Under the pieces are notes generated by a model. That model worked only from the letters and a program-made list of their open reading frames with translations, was not told the DNA's origin and made no database searches. 64,000 nt of DNA, from positions 1,979,213-2,043,212 of the forward strand of contig NZ_LT840184.1 of NCBI RefSeq assembly GCF_900177425.1, in the 5' to 3' direction. Both the position numbers and the translations under genes were made by a program. The DNA is from Paenibacillus uliginis N3/975. Its GTDB lineage: Bacteria > Bacillota > Bacilli > Paenibacillales > Paenibacillaceae. Positions 1 to 8,148 of this stretch are shown in pieces; positions within the stretch are counted from its first letter, which is position 1, and each line of letters starts with the position of its first letter.

Positions 1-803
1 TTCTGGGCTTCCTCTTTCGTCTCGACGAGAATATGGGAAGCACGAACTTCCTCAGGTGTGGCAAAGCTGTCTTTATACTGGTCGTAAACTTCCTTTACCT
101 CTTCATCTGTCACTTTCACTTTGTCGCCCATCAGTTGAGTCAACTCAAGCTGCATTTTAGTCTGGTCTTTCAGCACGTCCATGGTCATTCCACTGGAGCT
201 CATAGCTGTATTGAAATCTTCCTCCGATGGGAACATGCTCTTTAAGGATTCGATTTCTTCATTAATTTGAGCATCTGTGATCTTGATGGATTTCTTGTCA
301 AGCTCTTGCTTGAGCAGTTCCTCTGTGATGAGAGCCTCTAGGGTTTGCTCTCCACCAGCCTTAACAAGTGAGTCGTACAATTTATCTTTTGTAATGTCGA
401 CATTATTTATGGAGGCTACTGCTTCCTTGCCGCTATTCTTAGCAAATGGATTCACGATCAGGACGACAATCAGTGCGGCCGCCAATAACAGAGATGCGAT
501 CATCCACCCTTTGCTTCCGCCGCCGTTTCCGTTTCCTGATGTCGGGTCTTCGTTTACATCGTGAATGTCAGATGCGGATGGTTGGACCGCAACATCATCC
601 AGTGGAATAAGTTCTTCCCGAGCAGGTTCCAAATCAGAAATTTCATCGGAATCTTTGTCTAGATCCGGCGTTTCCGGCAGGGTTTCATTCTCATCAGGTG
701 TGACAGGATCTGGCGTTACATTGGGGTTCTGATCCTGGGCTTGTCCCATATCATCCTCCGGACGTCCGCTGTTCGTTGGCTGTAGATCATCATTTTCTTT
801 CAT
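1..803 (-). CDS. PrsA/SurA-like peptidyl-prolyl isomerase, membrane-anchored, partial at the window edge
   Basis: The reading frame runs off the left edge, so only about 267 N-terminal residues are visible. They show a Pro/Glu/Asp-rich soluble segment (residues 1-98), one membrane helix (about 100-118, WMIASLLLAAALIVVLIV), then an extracytoplasmic SurA/PrsA-type helical chaperone domain (VASINNVDITKDKLYDSLV). The start of a parvulin rotamase domain (VRASHILVET) follows just before the edge. PrsA proteins fold secreted proteins outside the membrane and are normally lipoproteins; this one has no lipobox and seems to use an uncleaved anchor with a long acidic cytoplasmic tail. The start at 803 is preferred because GGGAG lies 12 bases upstream; an in-frame ATG at 812 is only 3 bases from it. 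Function is a family inference; the C-terminal active site is not visible. Confidence 0.8.
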   Translation of the reverse strand, partial: MKENDDLQPTNSGRPEDDMGQAQDQNPNVTPDPVTPDENETLPETPDLDKDSDEISDLEPAREELIPLDDVAVQPSASDIHDVNEDPTSGNGNGGGSKGWMIASLLLAAALIVVLIVNPFAKNSGKEAVASINNVDITKDKLYDSLVKAGGEQTLEALITEELLKQELDKKSIKITDAQINEEIESLKSMFPSEEDFNTAMSSSGMTMDVLKDQTKMQLELTQLMGDKVKVTDEEVKEVYDQYKDSFATPEEVRASHILVETKEEAQ

Positions 804-1014
804 TAAAATCATTGACTCCCTTCAACTGCTTCTAATAATGAGTTGTTATTATCTTTTATCACTTTACCAGATAAACAAACGCCTTACCTTAAGAAATGAT
901 AAAAATATTTGAAAATATAAACCAATATTTAGGATATATAGTTTTTTATAGCACTAGGATTCCGCTCAGTAATGAGATAAATGTATGGATGATCTTTGAG
1001 GGAGCGGAAACGAA

Positions 1015-1043
1015 TAGACTTAATGCCGGCATTTTCATATAAT
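1015..1043 (+). promoter_or_regulatory. sigma-A-type promoter for the selD-mnmH transcript
   Basis: TAGACT (1015-1020) and a perfect TATAAT (1038-1043) are separated by 17 bases. Transcription would start near 1050, leaving a leader of about 130 bases that contains the hairpin at 1079-1125. The rest of the 804-1179 gap is AT-rich and shows no other recognisable element. Confidence 0.6.
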
Positions 1044-1078
1044 GAAATTAACTAAAAAACGACTCTTTGTTGATTAGC

Positions 1079-1125
1079 CCCCGGGAGGTGCTTCATGCTG
1101 CGAGATCAGCATAGCATTTCCGGGG
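1079..1125 (+). promoter_or_regulatory. Long RNA hairpin in the selD leader
   Basis: The outer arm 1079-1091 pairs with 1114-1125 (one bulged G), and the inner arm ATGCTG (1095-1100) pairs perfectly with CAGCAT (1107-1112) around a six-base loop. The 5' arm carries GGGAGGTG, a strong ribosome-binding sequence, and the inner arm begins with an ATG. Both would therefore be hidden when the stem forms. No U-tract follows, so it is not a simple terminator. A translational or attenuation control of selD is inferred only. Confidence 0.6.
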
Positions 1126-1139
1126 TTGTTGTATGTTGA
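1095..1139 (+). CDS. Possible 14-residue leader peptide upstream of selD
   Basis: An ATG at 1095 sits 6 bases after GGAGG (1084-1088) and opens a 14-codon frame, MLRDQHSISGVVVC, that ends at TGA 1137-1139. That is 40 bases before the selD start. The ribosome-binding site and start are both inside the leader hairpin. I do not recognise the peptide. It could be a regulatory upstream ORF whose translation opens the hairpin, or a chance frame; its good Shine-Dalgarno spacing is the only positive evidence. Confidence 0.3.
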   Translation: MLRDQHSISGVVVC

Positions 1140-1179
1140 AAGTATAGAAGATAACCGTCATGAAAGGATGATCCATCAT

Positions 1180-2229
1180 ATGAACCAACCTGAAAAAATT
1201 AAACTGACTTCTTATTCTTCAAAAGGGGGATGCGGCTGCAAAATCGGACCTGCGGATCTGGCCGAAGTTATTCGCACACTTCCGCCTACGGAACACAATC
1301 CGAATTTACTGGTCGGTTTGGATACAAGTGACGATGCAGGTGTATATCGTTTGACGGATGATCTTGCTATAGTACAAACCGTCGACTTCTTCACTCCGAT
1401 CGTTGATGATCCGTATTCATTCGGTCAGGTTGCAGCAGCAAACGCGATCAGTGATATTTACGCAATGGGCGGCAAACCGCTTACAGCGTTAAACATTGTA
1501 GCATTTCCGATCTCGACACTGGACAAGCAAGTTCTCTCTGATATATTACGCGGAGCGGGAGATAAGCTGAAAGAAGCAGGGGTGACTCTTGTCGGAGGAC
1601 ATTCCATTGATGACAAAGAGCCGAAATTCGGCTTGGCCGTTACCGGTATCGTTCATCCAGACAAGGTTCGGACCAACGCAGGAGCGAAGCCTGGCGACGC
1701 ACTTATCCTTACAAAGCCGATTGGTGTAGGTATTTTGACAAGCTCCATTAAGAAGGATCTGCTCAGTGAAGAAGAGATTGCTCGGGTGACTTCAGTAATG
1801 GCGGGGCTTAACAAGACAGCTGCTGAAATCATGGAGCACTATAATGTGCATTCTTGTACAGACGTAACAGGTTTCGGTCTGATGGGACATTCACTTGAAA
1901 TGGCAAAAGGCAGCGGGGCAGGTATCAGAATCGTAAAAGACCAAGTGCCTGTACTTCCGCGTGTCCGTGAGATGGCCGAAGCTGGAGTGATTCCCGGCGG
2001 TACGAAAAATAACCACAATCACGTCAGCGATTCTGTAGATTTCCCTGAACAGATGGACCAAGTTGACCGCTGGATTTTGTGTGATGCAGTAACTTCAGGA
2101 GGTCTGCTGATTGCTGTTGAGGAGAGCGAAGCAGGAAAGCTGCTTCAAGAACTTTTGGATGCAGGCGTTGAGGCAGGCTTGATCGGACGTGTAACGGCCG
2201 ATCATCCGGGAAGAATTGTTGTCGAATAA
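1180..2229 (+). CDS. selD: Selenide, water dikinase (selenophosphate synthetase)
   Basis: SelD makes selenophosphate, the selenium donor for selenocysteine and for 2-selenouridine in tRNA, from selenide and ATP. The protein (349 residues) carries the glycine-rich catalytic loop with Cys-Gly-Cys at residues 18-20 (SKGGCGCKIGP), the AIRS/PurM-type fold signatures LVGGHSIDD and TDVTGFGLMGH, and normal family length. The catalytic residue is cysteine, not selenocysteine. The ATG at 1180 is chosen because AAAGGA lies about 11 bases upstream; an in-frame TTG at 1126 would add 18 residues absent from the family. mnmH starts 46 bases downstream, so the selenium made here is probably destined for tRNA wobble uridine. 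No selA, selB or selC is seen in the window. Confidence 0.95.
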   Translation: MNQPEKIKLTSYSSKGGCGCKIGPADLAEVIRTLPPTEHNPNLLVGLDTSDDAGVYRLTDDLAIVQTVDFFTPIVDDPYSFGQVAAANAISDIYAMGGKPLTALNIVAFPISTLDKQVLSDILRGAGDKLKEAGVTLVGGHSIDDKEPKFGLAVTGIVHPDKVRTNAGAKPGDALILTKPIGVGILTSSIKKDLLSEEEIARVTSVMAGLNKTAAEIMEHYNVHSCTDVTGFGLMGHSLEMAKGSGAGIRIVKDQVPVLPRVREMAEAGVIPGGTKNNHNHVSDSVDFPEQMDQVDRWILCDAVTSGGLLIAVEESEAGKLLQELLDAGVEAGLIGRVTADHPGRIVVE

Positions 2230-2275
2230 CAACCAGAGTGGTCCTGCATGGATCAAAGGAGCGGAGCGTACGGAT

Positions 2276-3310
2276 ATGTTTCAAGACATCAGTGTAGAGG
2301 AACTGCTTGAACTTCAGAGCAGTAAAAAAATCAGTCTGATCGATGTTAGGTCTCCATCGGAGTTCAAGGAGTCAACCATACCAGGCAGCAGTAATATTCC
2401 GGTGTTTAATGATGAGGAAAGAGCGGAGATAGGGACCCTGTATAAACAGGTTAGTGTCGATGCGGCCAAAGAGCGCGGTCTGGAAATCATGTCTGCTAAG
2501 CTTCCAGCATTTGTGAAGGAATTTAAGGGCATTGAAGGCAATAAGGCGGTATTCTGCTGGAGGGGCGGTATGCGCAGCCGGACAGCAGCCACCGTGCTCT
2601 CCCTGATGGATATTCATGTGTACCGGTTGCAAGGCGGGATTAAAGCGTATCGTAAGCTGGTCGTCGAAACGCTGGAGCAGACGAAACTGGACTCAGAGGC
2701 TTTTGTGCTTCATGGATTCACCGGAACCGGCAAGACCGCTGTTCTGCAGCAACTGCAGCAGGAAGGGTATCCGGTCATTGACCTGGAAGGTTTATCGGGT
2801 CACCGTGGGTCGATCTTCGGACATATCGGTCTCAGCTCCCGCAATCAGAAGACATTTGACTCTCTGCTGCTTGAACGGTTAAAAGAAGTTGGAAGATCAC
2901 CATATGTTCTAATTGAAGCGGAAAGCAAACGGGTCGGTAAGGTTGTCATCCCGGATTTCCTTATTGAGAAGAAGGAGGCCGGTACGGCCATCGTTATGGA
3001 TATGCCTATGGAAGAACGCGTCTCGCAGATTATGAAGGATTATCGACCAGCCGAATTCAAAGATGAATATGTGGAGGCCTTCAAGCGGATCAAAGAGCGG
3101 ATCCATACACCTGTCGCCGCAGAGATTGGACGCTGTCTTGCCGAAGACCGGTATCCGGAAGCTATACAATTGCTGCTGACACATTATTATGATCCGAAGT
3201 ATGATCATTCTTCCCGTCATTATGACGAGAACACACAGATTGTCCTGCACGTCGGCAGCATCGAAGAAGGACTGCAGGCAGTTAAGGATATTTTGGATGG
3301 GCGGTTCTGA
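2276..3310 (+). CDS. mnmH: tRNA 2-selenouridine synthase
   Basis: MnmH (SelU/YbbB) replaces sulfur by selenium at wobble 2-thiouridine of tRNAs for Lys, Glu and Gln, by geranylation and then selenation with selenophosphate. The 344-residue protein has an N-terminal rhodanese domain with the catalytic Cys94 in VFCWRGGMRSRT and a C-terminal P-loop domain with GFTGTGKT at 147-154. Start 2276 follows GGAG by 9 bases; a frame beginning 20 codons earlier overlaps selD and looks spurious. Genes selD and mnmH form one transcription unit, which fits a complete selenouridine pathway without selenoproteins. Confidence 0.93.
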   Translation: MFQDISVEELLELQSSKKISLIDVRSPSEFKESTIPGSSNIPVFNDEERAEIGTLYKQVSVDAAKERGLEIMSAKLPAFVKEFKGIEGNKAVFCWRGGMRSRTAATVLSLMDIHVYRLQGGIKAYRKLVVETLEQTKLDSEAFVLHGFTGTGKTAVLQQLQQEGYPVIDLEGLSGHRGSIFGHIGLSSRNQKTFDSLLLERLKEVGRSPYVLIEAESKRVGKVVIPDFLIEKKEAGTAIVMDMPMEERVSQIMKDYRPAEFKDEYVEAFKRIKERIHTPVAAEIGRCLAEDRYPEAIQLLLTHYYDPKYDHSSRHYDENTQIVLHVGSIEEGLQAVKDILDGRF

Positions 3311-3368
3311 TTCATCATCGATGTAAGCACATCTCCGACTATCGACTACAGATGAAGGGGGATATGAC

Positions 3369-3563
3369 GTGATATCCTATGTCATTGTCATTGCTTTAGC
3401 GTTAATCGGAGGTGTAGCCACTGTCATGGTAGGCTTATCTCAGGAAAACAAGAAGTCTAGCCCGAAATATGAGGGCAGGACGAAAACGAACATGGTGAGA
3501 CTTGTACTGCTCTATGTACTTGCTTTGGCCGCATTTGTGACCATTTGGGTTATATACAATTGA
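3369..3563 (+). CDS. Small two-helix membrane protein of unknown function
   Basis: This encodes 64 residues with a GTG start 7 bases after AAGGGGGAT. An N-terminal membrane helix (about 2-22) and a C-terminal one (about 44-62, LVLLYVLALAAFVTIWVIY) flank a short basic linker, SQENKKSSPKYEGRTK. I recognise no family. It lies 58 bases after mnmH and before a shared terminator, so it is probably the last gene of the selD transcript. There is no sequence evidence for a selenium-related role. Confidence 0.65.
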   Translation: MISYVIVIALALIGGVATVMVGLSQENKKSSPKYEGRTKTNMVRLVLLYVLALAAFVTIWVIYN

Positions 3564-3590
3564 CTTGTGAGGTTAGCTGCGAATCAACTT

Positions 3591-3636
3591 AAAAAAAGAG
3601 AGCCCTATTCATGATTCATGCGGGCTCTCTTTTTTC
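3591..3636. terminator. Bidirectional terminator between the selD unit and the GH81 gene
   Basis: GAGAGCCC (3598-3605) pairs with GGGCTCTC (3622-3629). It is flanked by seven A on the left and a T-run on the right, so it can serve both converging transcripts. The stop codon of the minus-strand glucanase lies inside the loop. Confidence 0.85.
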
Positions 3637-5891
3637 GTTATACTCGTAAAGCGATTCGGAGGAGCAGTCATCACCATACCATCGGAAAAGGTAACGGTTT
3701 TTTCTGATTCAGTCATGTTATAAACCACATAGGTCTTATGTCCGTTTTTATTGAACACAGCATATAGCGGATAATCTGAGGTAATATCCGGGTCTTGGGT
3801 GCCCAAGGTATGCAGATTGTGAATCCAGTGATACGCGTTTGCCTTTGAGTTACCTTGCTCCGGTACGATGGAACTCGCTTGTGCAGCGAACATATTTGCA
3901 GCTTCCGTAGGGTTTGAAATAGCCAAGTACATATACACGAGATCTTCCCATGCATTGAAGTCCGTTCCCTTGTTTTCATTAACCATAGTTTCATAATTCC
4001 TGCCGGCATAAGAAGGATACTGGGTCAGATAAAGAGAAGAACCCGTGATTGGCAGCCAATTCACTCCGTGAACCTCTTCCGGATTGGCAGTCCACATCGT
4101 TGAATCTCCGGTCGTTTTACCACCCCAGATGATGCTCGCGTTAGATCGTGTAAAGCCGGAAGAAGCATTCGTGCCAGCCGTATCAAACCAGTATTCATTA
4201 ATAGCATTCATTTCTGTTGTATATAAATAGATGCCGAGATCCCGGGTATCTGTATCTCCGGTTGCTTCTCCCCACAAAATAAGCGCTGCCCAGGCGTTCA
4301 TGGTCTCAGCAGAGGAACCGTTGTTGTTCCCATCACCGAATCTGCCATGACCCGAAGACCAGGAATGTCCTGCATAGGGATCAAAGTTGCGAAGAAACGG
4401 GAACAGCGGGTCGTTTCTGTCCATGCTCGCAATATCCCGAATCAGCAATTGAACCATGGGACCATACTGACTGTCGCTGGCCCACCTTTTGTCCGTCCTT
4501 GCGATTTCGGCAGCTGCTTTCAAAAAATATCCGTAGTGAATGTGATGATCATTCAGTTCTATATCCGTACCGTAACTTGCGGGATAACCAATGAGTGTGC
4601 CCCACTGGCTGTTGTAGTAGAACAACTCGGAGACATTGGGATTACCCGAGATATCGCTGGCTTTGAACCAATCCTCCAAACGTGACCTGATTTTACTTCG
4701 AAATCGTTCTGCGGCTATCGTATCTCCTATTTGTTCCGCAATCGGTACAAGAGCTGTCAGCTTGCCAAGATGCTTTCCAACCGAATATGTGTCAGGAGCG
4801 CCATAATAGTCTTCATCTTTAGCTTCTTCTATATATTGAGCGAGCTTGTCCCGATCGTAGGAACCTTTGTCCGGCAGAGAGGGAAGCACACCTGTAAACT
4901 TCATTTTTGTTTGAAAAGAGCTACCTTCACCCGTCTTCATTTCGCCGCGAACCGATGGATATATGTATGGAAGAAGATGAGTGCTGGATAAATGCTTCCA
5001 TTGGTGGGGGTATAAGGCGAAAATGGTCCCGCTTCGGCTCCCTTCTTTTGGTTCCGTATCATATGTATACGTCGTTGTGACCTCACTGGTTAAAGGGTCA
5101 TATGTCCAACTGACCTCGGTATCTGTAACATGTGAATAAGCATATTGTCTGTACTTTTCAAGAATTGCAGGTTTGTTATCCGGTAATGCGGCAATAGAGA
5201 AGTAGTCCTTGCCATGAAGCGAATTGGTGAGCTTACGGCTGCCAATACCGCTCCAAGTACTGCCTGTCGGTCCATAAAGCCCGTAATGGGCACCATCAAT
5301 GGTTACCCCTATAGCTGAACTGGACGCATTTCCGTACCAGATTTCCGGAGTGGAGTGGAATGAAATTTGCGGATCTCCGTCTGTATAAGTGAAATATACA
5401 AATGGCGAACCGTGACCATATGTAACCTTCATTGACTTCGTCCCGGACTTGTACTCGGCTCTGACAAACCAATCGTTATAATCATCGACCTTGGCATCCG
5501 GAAAGGTGGCTACACCTGAATGTCCAACCGTAAAATCACGAGTATCATCCAACGTGCCCGAGATCGCAGTGTTGTCTGCTGATATTCGCGGGCTCGGATT
5601 AAAAATTTGTATGCCGCTTTCCTCGTTCTTTATCGCAAGAGGATGGGGGTATTGTGCTTCCGAATAGGTATCCCATGCAAGGCTACTCCACCAGTCATTC
5701 GTAGGCATTTTACCGGTCACCCTGGATGTTTTGTAAATGTCAGGCTGGGCTTCAGCGGCTCCAGGCGGAAGAACAGTAGTATAAGATCCAGCTCCGGTAA
5801 GCACTTCTCCTGTGTCTGCATGGGCCGAAGCGGTCAATGAAACACATATAACTGCTCCTAAAGCGGCAGTGATCCAGCGTTTGTATTGCAT
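3609..5891 (-). CDS. Secreted endo-1,3-beta-glucanase, glycoside hydrolase family 81
   Basis: GH81 enzymes cut internal beta-1,3-glucan bonds, as in fungal cell walls, laminarin and callose. The 760-residue product begins with a signal peptide (MQYKRWITAALGAVICVSLT, cleavage after ASAHA). It has the N-terminal beta-sandwich containing NDWWSSLAW (65-73), and the helical catalytic domain with NDHHIHYGYF (about 447-456, with the catalytic Asp448). The general-base region is SSAETMNAWAAL (526-537, Glu529). No carbohydrate-binding or SLH module is present, so the enzyme is probably free outside the cell. An AGGAGG site lies 6 bases before the ATG. It is monocistronic and separated by 161 bases from the divergent PAP2 gene. 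Assignment is by motif recall. Confidence 0.9.
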   Translation of the reverse strand: MQYKRWITAALGAVICVSLTASAHADTGEVLTGAGSYTTVLPPGAAEAQPDIYKTSRVTGKMPTNDWWSSLAWDTYSEAQYPHPLAIKNEESGIQIFNPSPRISADNTAISGTLDDTRDFTVGHSGVATFPDAKVDDYNDWFVRAEYKSGTKSMKVTYGHGSPFVYFTYTDGDPQISFHSTPEIWYGNASSSAIGVTIDGAHYGLYGPTGSTWSGIGSRKLTNSLHGKDYFSIAALPDNKPAILEKYRQYAYSHVTDTEVSWTYDPLTSEVTTTYTYDTEPKEGSRSGTIFALYPHQWKHLSSTHLLPYIYPSVRGEMKTGEGSSFQTKMKFTGVLPSLPDKGSYDRDKLAQYIEEAKDEDYYGAPDTYSVGKHLGKLTALVPIAEQIGDTIAAERFRSKIRSRLEDWFKASDISGNPNVSELFYYNSQWGTLIGYPASYGTDIELNDHHIHYGYFLKAAAEIARTDKRWASDSQYGPMVQLLIRDIASMDRNDPLFPFLRNFDPYAGHSWSSGHGRFGDGNNNGSSAETMNAWAALILWGEATGDTDTRDLGIYLYTTEMNAINEYWFDTAGTNASSGFTRSNASIIWGGKTTGDSTMWTANPEEVHGVNWLPITGSSLYLTQYPSYAGRNYETMVNENKGTDFNAWEDLVYMYLAISNPTEAANMFAAQASSIVPEQGNSKANAYHWIHNLHTLGTQDPDITSDYPLYAVFNKNGHKTYVVYNMTESEKTVTFSDGMVMTAPPNRFTSITKKESPHES

Positions 5892-6052
5892 ATAAACCTC
5901 CTAAAAAAGTTTTTCGATGAAGTTGGTGATAATAATTAGATTTTTACGAAAAAATAAACATATTGGAAAGAGCTGTACAACAGCTGGGGAACATGATACT
6001 ATCTTGTTTCTGGTCCATATTATAAATGAGACAAGCATAGGGAGATGACATC

Positions 6053-6700
6053 ATGAGTCACAACCATACATATTCTAATACCCGGATCAGACGGTATTGG
6101 ATCTTATCTTTTCTTTCGTTTCTTGCTTTTGCAGGAGTAGCCGCCATGGTTGTGTTAGATAGAGTGTTCGGGTTCGACTCCTTTTTCATAGAGCTTGTCC
6201 GTGGATTTGAACAGCCTTCGATAACGGATATCGCCAAAGGCTTCTCATACATTGGTTCCACAGTTCCCATTATTGTGATTTGTGCCGCCGTATCTGTCTT
6301 GTTGTATGCGTTGCGGCTTCGGAGAGAAATAATGCTCTTCTTTACTGTAGTGTTGGGATCTCAAATATTGAATATGGTATTGAAAATGTCGTTTCGCCGA
6401 ATAAGACCCGATATAAACCGTTTGGTAGAAGTAACCGGATATAGTTTTCCGAGCGGACATTCAATGGCCGCCTTTGCATTATACGGGATATTAACCTATT
6501 TGCTGTGGAAGAATTTAAATACCGTATTACGCAGAGTTTTTGTTCTGATTTTATTCAGTGTGATGATTTTGGGCATTGGACTAAGCCGAATTTATCTGGG
6601 AGTTCACTACCCAAGTGATGTGTTTGGTGGGTATTTGGCAAGTTGTTCATGGTTAATGTTCTCTATCGGTATGTACGAGTCTCTAAGAAGCAGAAACTGA
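6053..6700 (+). CDS. PAP2-family membrane phosphatase
   Basis: This 215-residue integral membrane protein has all three signatures of the lipid/acid phosphatase superfamily: K111-x6-RP (KMSFRRIRPD), PSGH at 133-136, and SR-x5-H-x3-D at 178-189 (SRIYLGVHYPSD). Five or six membrane helices surround the active site, which faces outward. Candidate substrates are undecaprenyl pyrophosphate (BcrC-like), phosphatidylglycerol phosphate or phosphatidic acid; the sequence does not decide between them. GGGAG stands 8 bases before the ATG. Confidence 0.88.
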   Translation: MSHNHTYSNTRIRRYWILSFLSFLAFAGVAAMVVLDRVFGFDSFFIELVRGFEQPSITDIAKGFSYIGSTVPIIVICAAVSVLLYALRLRREIMLFFTVVLGSQILNMVLKMSFRRIRPDINRLVEVTGYSFPSGHSMAAFALYGILTYLLWKNLNTVLRRVFVLILFSVMILGIGLSRIYLGVHYPSDVFGGYLASCSWLMFSIGMYESLRSRN

Positions 6701-6818
6701 ATAACAGTGGAACCCCAAGGGTAATTACTTCGTATATGAGATGGGTTACTGCAAAAGGTCAGTTCTTATCCATTATACATGAATAGTGACGATAGAAATA
6801 TGTTAAGGAGGGCTGTCG

Positions 6819-7874
6819 ATGGCCTTCGGTGCAAGAATGTTTAAGACGGGATTGGCTGTAACTTTGGCCCTCTACCTGACGATGCTGCTCGGCATTACCT
6901 CGCCGGTCGGTGCTGCGATCGCTGCGATATTTGCAATGCAGCCTTCAATTTATCGGTCTTGGAAGTATTTCCTTGACCAATTGCAGACCAGCACGCTTGG
7001 TGCTATTATCGCGATGCTTGGAGGATATTTTCTTACCAATCAACCTATCTCCGTAGGACTTGTGTGTATTCTGGTTATTATGATCTGTATTAAATTGAAT
7101 ATGGGAGAGACGATCGGTCTGACGCTGGTCACAGTCATTTCGGTCATGGAAGCATCCGGACAGTGGGATTTTGCCATCAACCGGTTCTTTTTGACACTGA
7201 TAGGTATCGTTTCAGCATTTCTGATTAATATTTTGGTCTTTCCCCCGAAGCCGAGAGAGCAATATTTCAAGCAAATCAACAGCGTATTCGGTAAAATGTC
7301 ACTGCTGCTCCGAACCGCTATCTCCCACGAAATCAAGGACTCCGTTTACCGGGATGAATTGAACGGTCTGGAGGGGACGATTAAATCTCTGACTGACAAG
7401 TACAATTTGTTTGAGGAAGAGCAGAAAAAAATGAAGCGTGCAAAATTCAGCCACTCCAGACAGCTGGTTGTGTATAAGCATCTGCTAAGCTCGCTCCAAA
7501 AAGGGTATGAAGTGCTTAACGCCGTGGAGAATCACTATTTTCAGGTTCAGCGTAGTGAGGAAATTGATGAGCAGTTTGATGCGAATCTCGAACGGCTCAT
7601 CAAATTCCATGAGCATATATTGTGGAAGTTTGAAGATATACTGAAGCCTAATGGGGATGAGGCCGAATGTATGGCAGAGCAAAACGAGGCTTTTATGGAT
7701 CAGGTGATATGTGGGGCGGGTTTGCAGCCTGGGGGATTCCGGTTGACAATTGTTGCAGCGGCAATGTATGACTATGGCCATACATTAGAGCGGTTAAACA
7801 GAGTTGCGGATCACATCAGCCGCTTTGTAGAGGATAAGGATAACGGAGGAATACTAGCCTGGCTCAAGAAATAA
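6819..7874 (+). CDS. Aromatic acid exporter (ArAE/FUSC-like) family membrane protein
   Basis: The 351-residue protein has an N-terminal half of about six hydrophobic segments beginning MAFGARMFKTGLAVTLALYL, with the SPVGAAIAAIFAMQPS motif usual in the DUF939/ArAE_2 family. A soluble, helix-rich C-terminal half starts near residue 145 (KPREQYFKQINSVFGKM). Relatives are thought to export aromatic or amphipathic acids; the substrate here is unknown. AAGGAGG precedes the ATG. It is a single gene followed by a hairpin at 7919-7967. Confidence 0.82.
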   Translation: MAFGARMFKTGLAVTLALYLTMLLGITSPVGAAIAAIFAMQPSIYRSWKYFLDQLQTSTLGAIIAMLGGYFLTNQPISVGLVCILVIMICIKLNMGETIGLTLVTVISVMEASGQWDFAINRFFLTLIGIVSAFLINILVFPPKPREQYFKQINSVFGKMSLLLRTAISHEIKDSVYRDELNGLEGTIKSLTDKYNLFEEEQKKMKRAKFSHSRQLVVYKHLLSSLQKGYEVLNAVENHYFQVQRSEEIDEQFDANLERLIKFHEHILWKFEDILKPNGDEAECMAEQNEAFMDQVICGAGLQPGGFRLTIVAAAMYDYGHTLERLNRVADHISRFVEDKDNGGILAWLKK

Positions 7875-7918
7875 GGGAAATAAAGACGGCGTTATACGAA
7901 TCATAATGAAGTACGATT

Positions 7919-7967
7919 ATATAAATAAACAGGTGGGTACCGTGAAGTCCAGCCTGTTTATTTATAT
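7919..7967. terminator. Palindromic hairpin after the FUSC-like gene
   Basis: Fifteen-base perfect arms (7919-7933 and 7953-7967, core AAATAAACAGG / CCTGTTTATTT) enclose a 19-base loop. The AT-rich arms let it work as a terminator on either strand. Confidence 0.6.
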
Positions 7968-7975
7968 GTAAACGC

Positions 7976-8090
7976 AAAAAAACCGGCTAGTTTAGCCGAC
8001 TTCTGGGTAACCATATTGATTAATGTGGTGTAGACTGATAAAATAAATCTTGGTCTGATTGTACAGATATATCAACGATAAGTTTGTTTC
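7976..8090 (-). ncRNA. Candidate small RNA with its own promoter and terminator
   Basis: The minus strand carries a consensus promoter (8097-8125) whose start point would be near 8090. About 100 bases later it meets CGGCTA-AAC-TAGCCG (7998-7984) followed by seven U (7982-7976), a textbook intrinsic terminator. The roughly 115-base transcript has no ORF with a ribosome-binding site; the best frame is 18 codons without a Shine-Dalgarno. No known RNA family was recognised. Its 5' end is close to, and divergent from, the helD leader. Confidence 0.6.
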
Positions 8091-8096
8091 AACCTA

Positions 8097-8125
8097 ATTA
8101 TATCACGAATTAAGCACGCTGTCAA
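8097..8125 (-). promoter_or_regulatory. Perfect-consensus sigma-A promoter for the minus-strand RNA
   Basis: Read on the minus strand, TTGACA (8125-8120) is followed by exactly 17 bases and then TATAAT (8102-8097). No minus-strand protein-coding gene follows within 200 bases, which points to a non-coding transcript. Confidence 0.75.
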
Positions 8126-8148
8126 CCAGTAAATAGGGGGATGAAAAG

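Noticed and set aside
33..564. Two plus-strand frames at the left edge
   Set aside because: They are shadows of the minus-strand PrsA-like gene, with no ribosome-binding site.
1071..1125. Bacterial SECIS element after a TGA, given the neighbouring selD
   Set aside because: The TGA at 1071 is not within an open frame (a stop precedes it 18 bases upstream) and no selA/selB/selC is seen; the hairpin is better read as a leader element.
1126..1179. N-terminal extension of SelD from TTG 1126
   Set aside because: It lacks a ribosome-binding site and adds residues absent from the family; ATG 1180 is well supported.
1079..1180. Selenocysteine tRNA upstream of selD
   Set aside because: No acceptor stem, T-loop GTTCGA or UCA anticodon loop can be made from this stretch.
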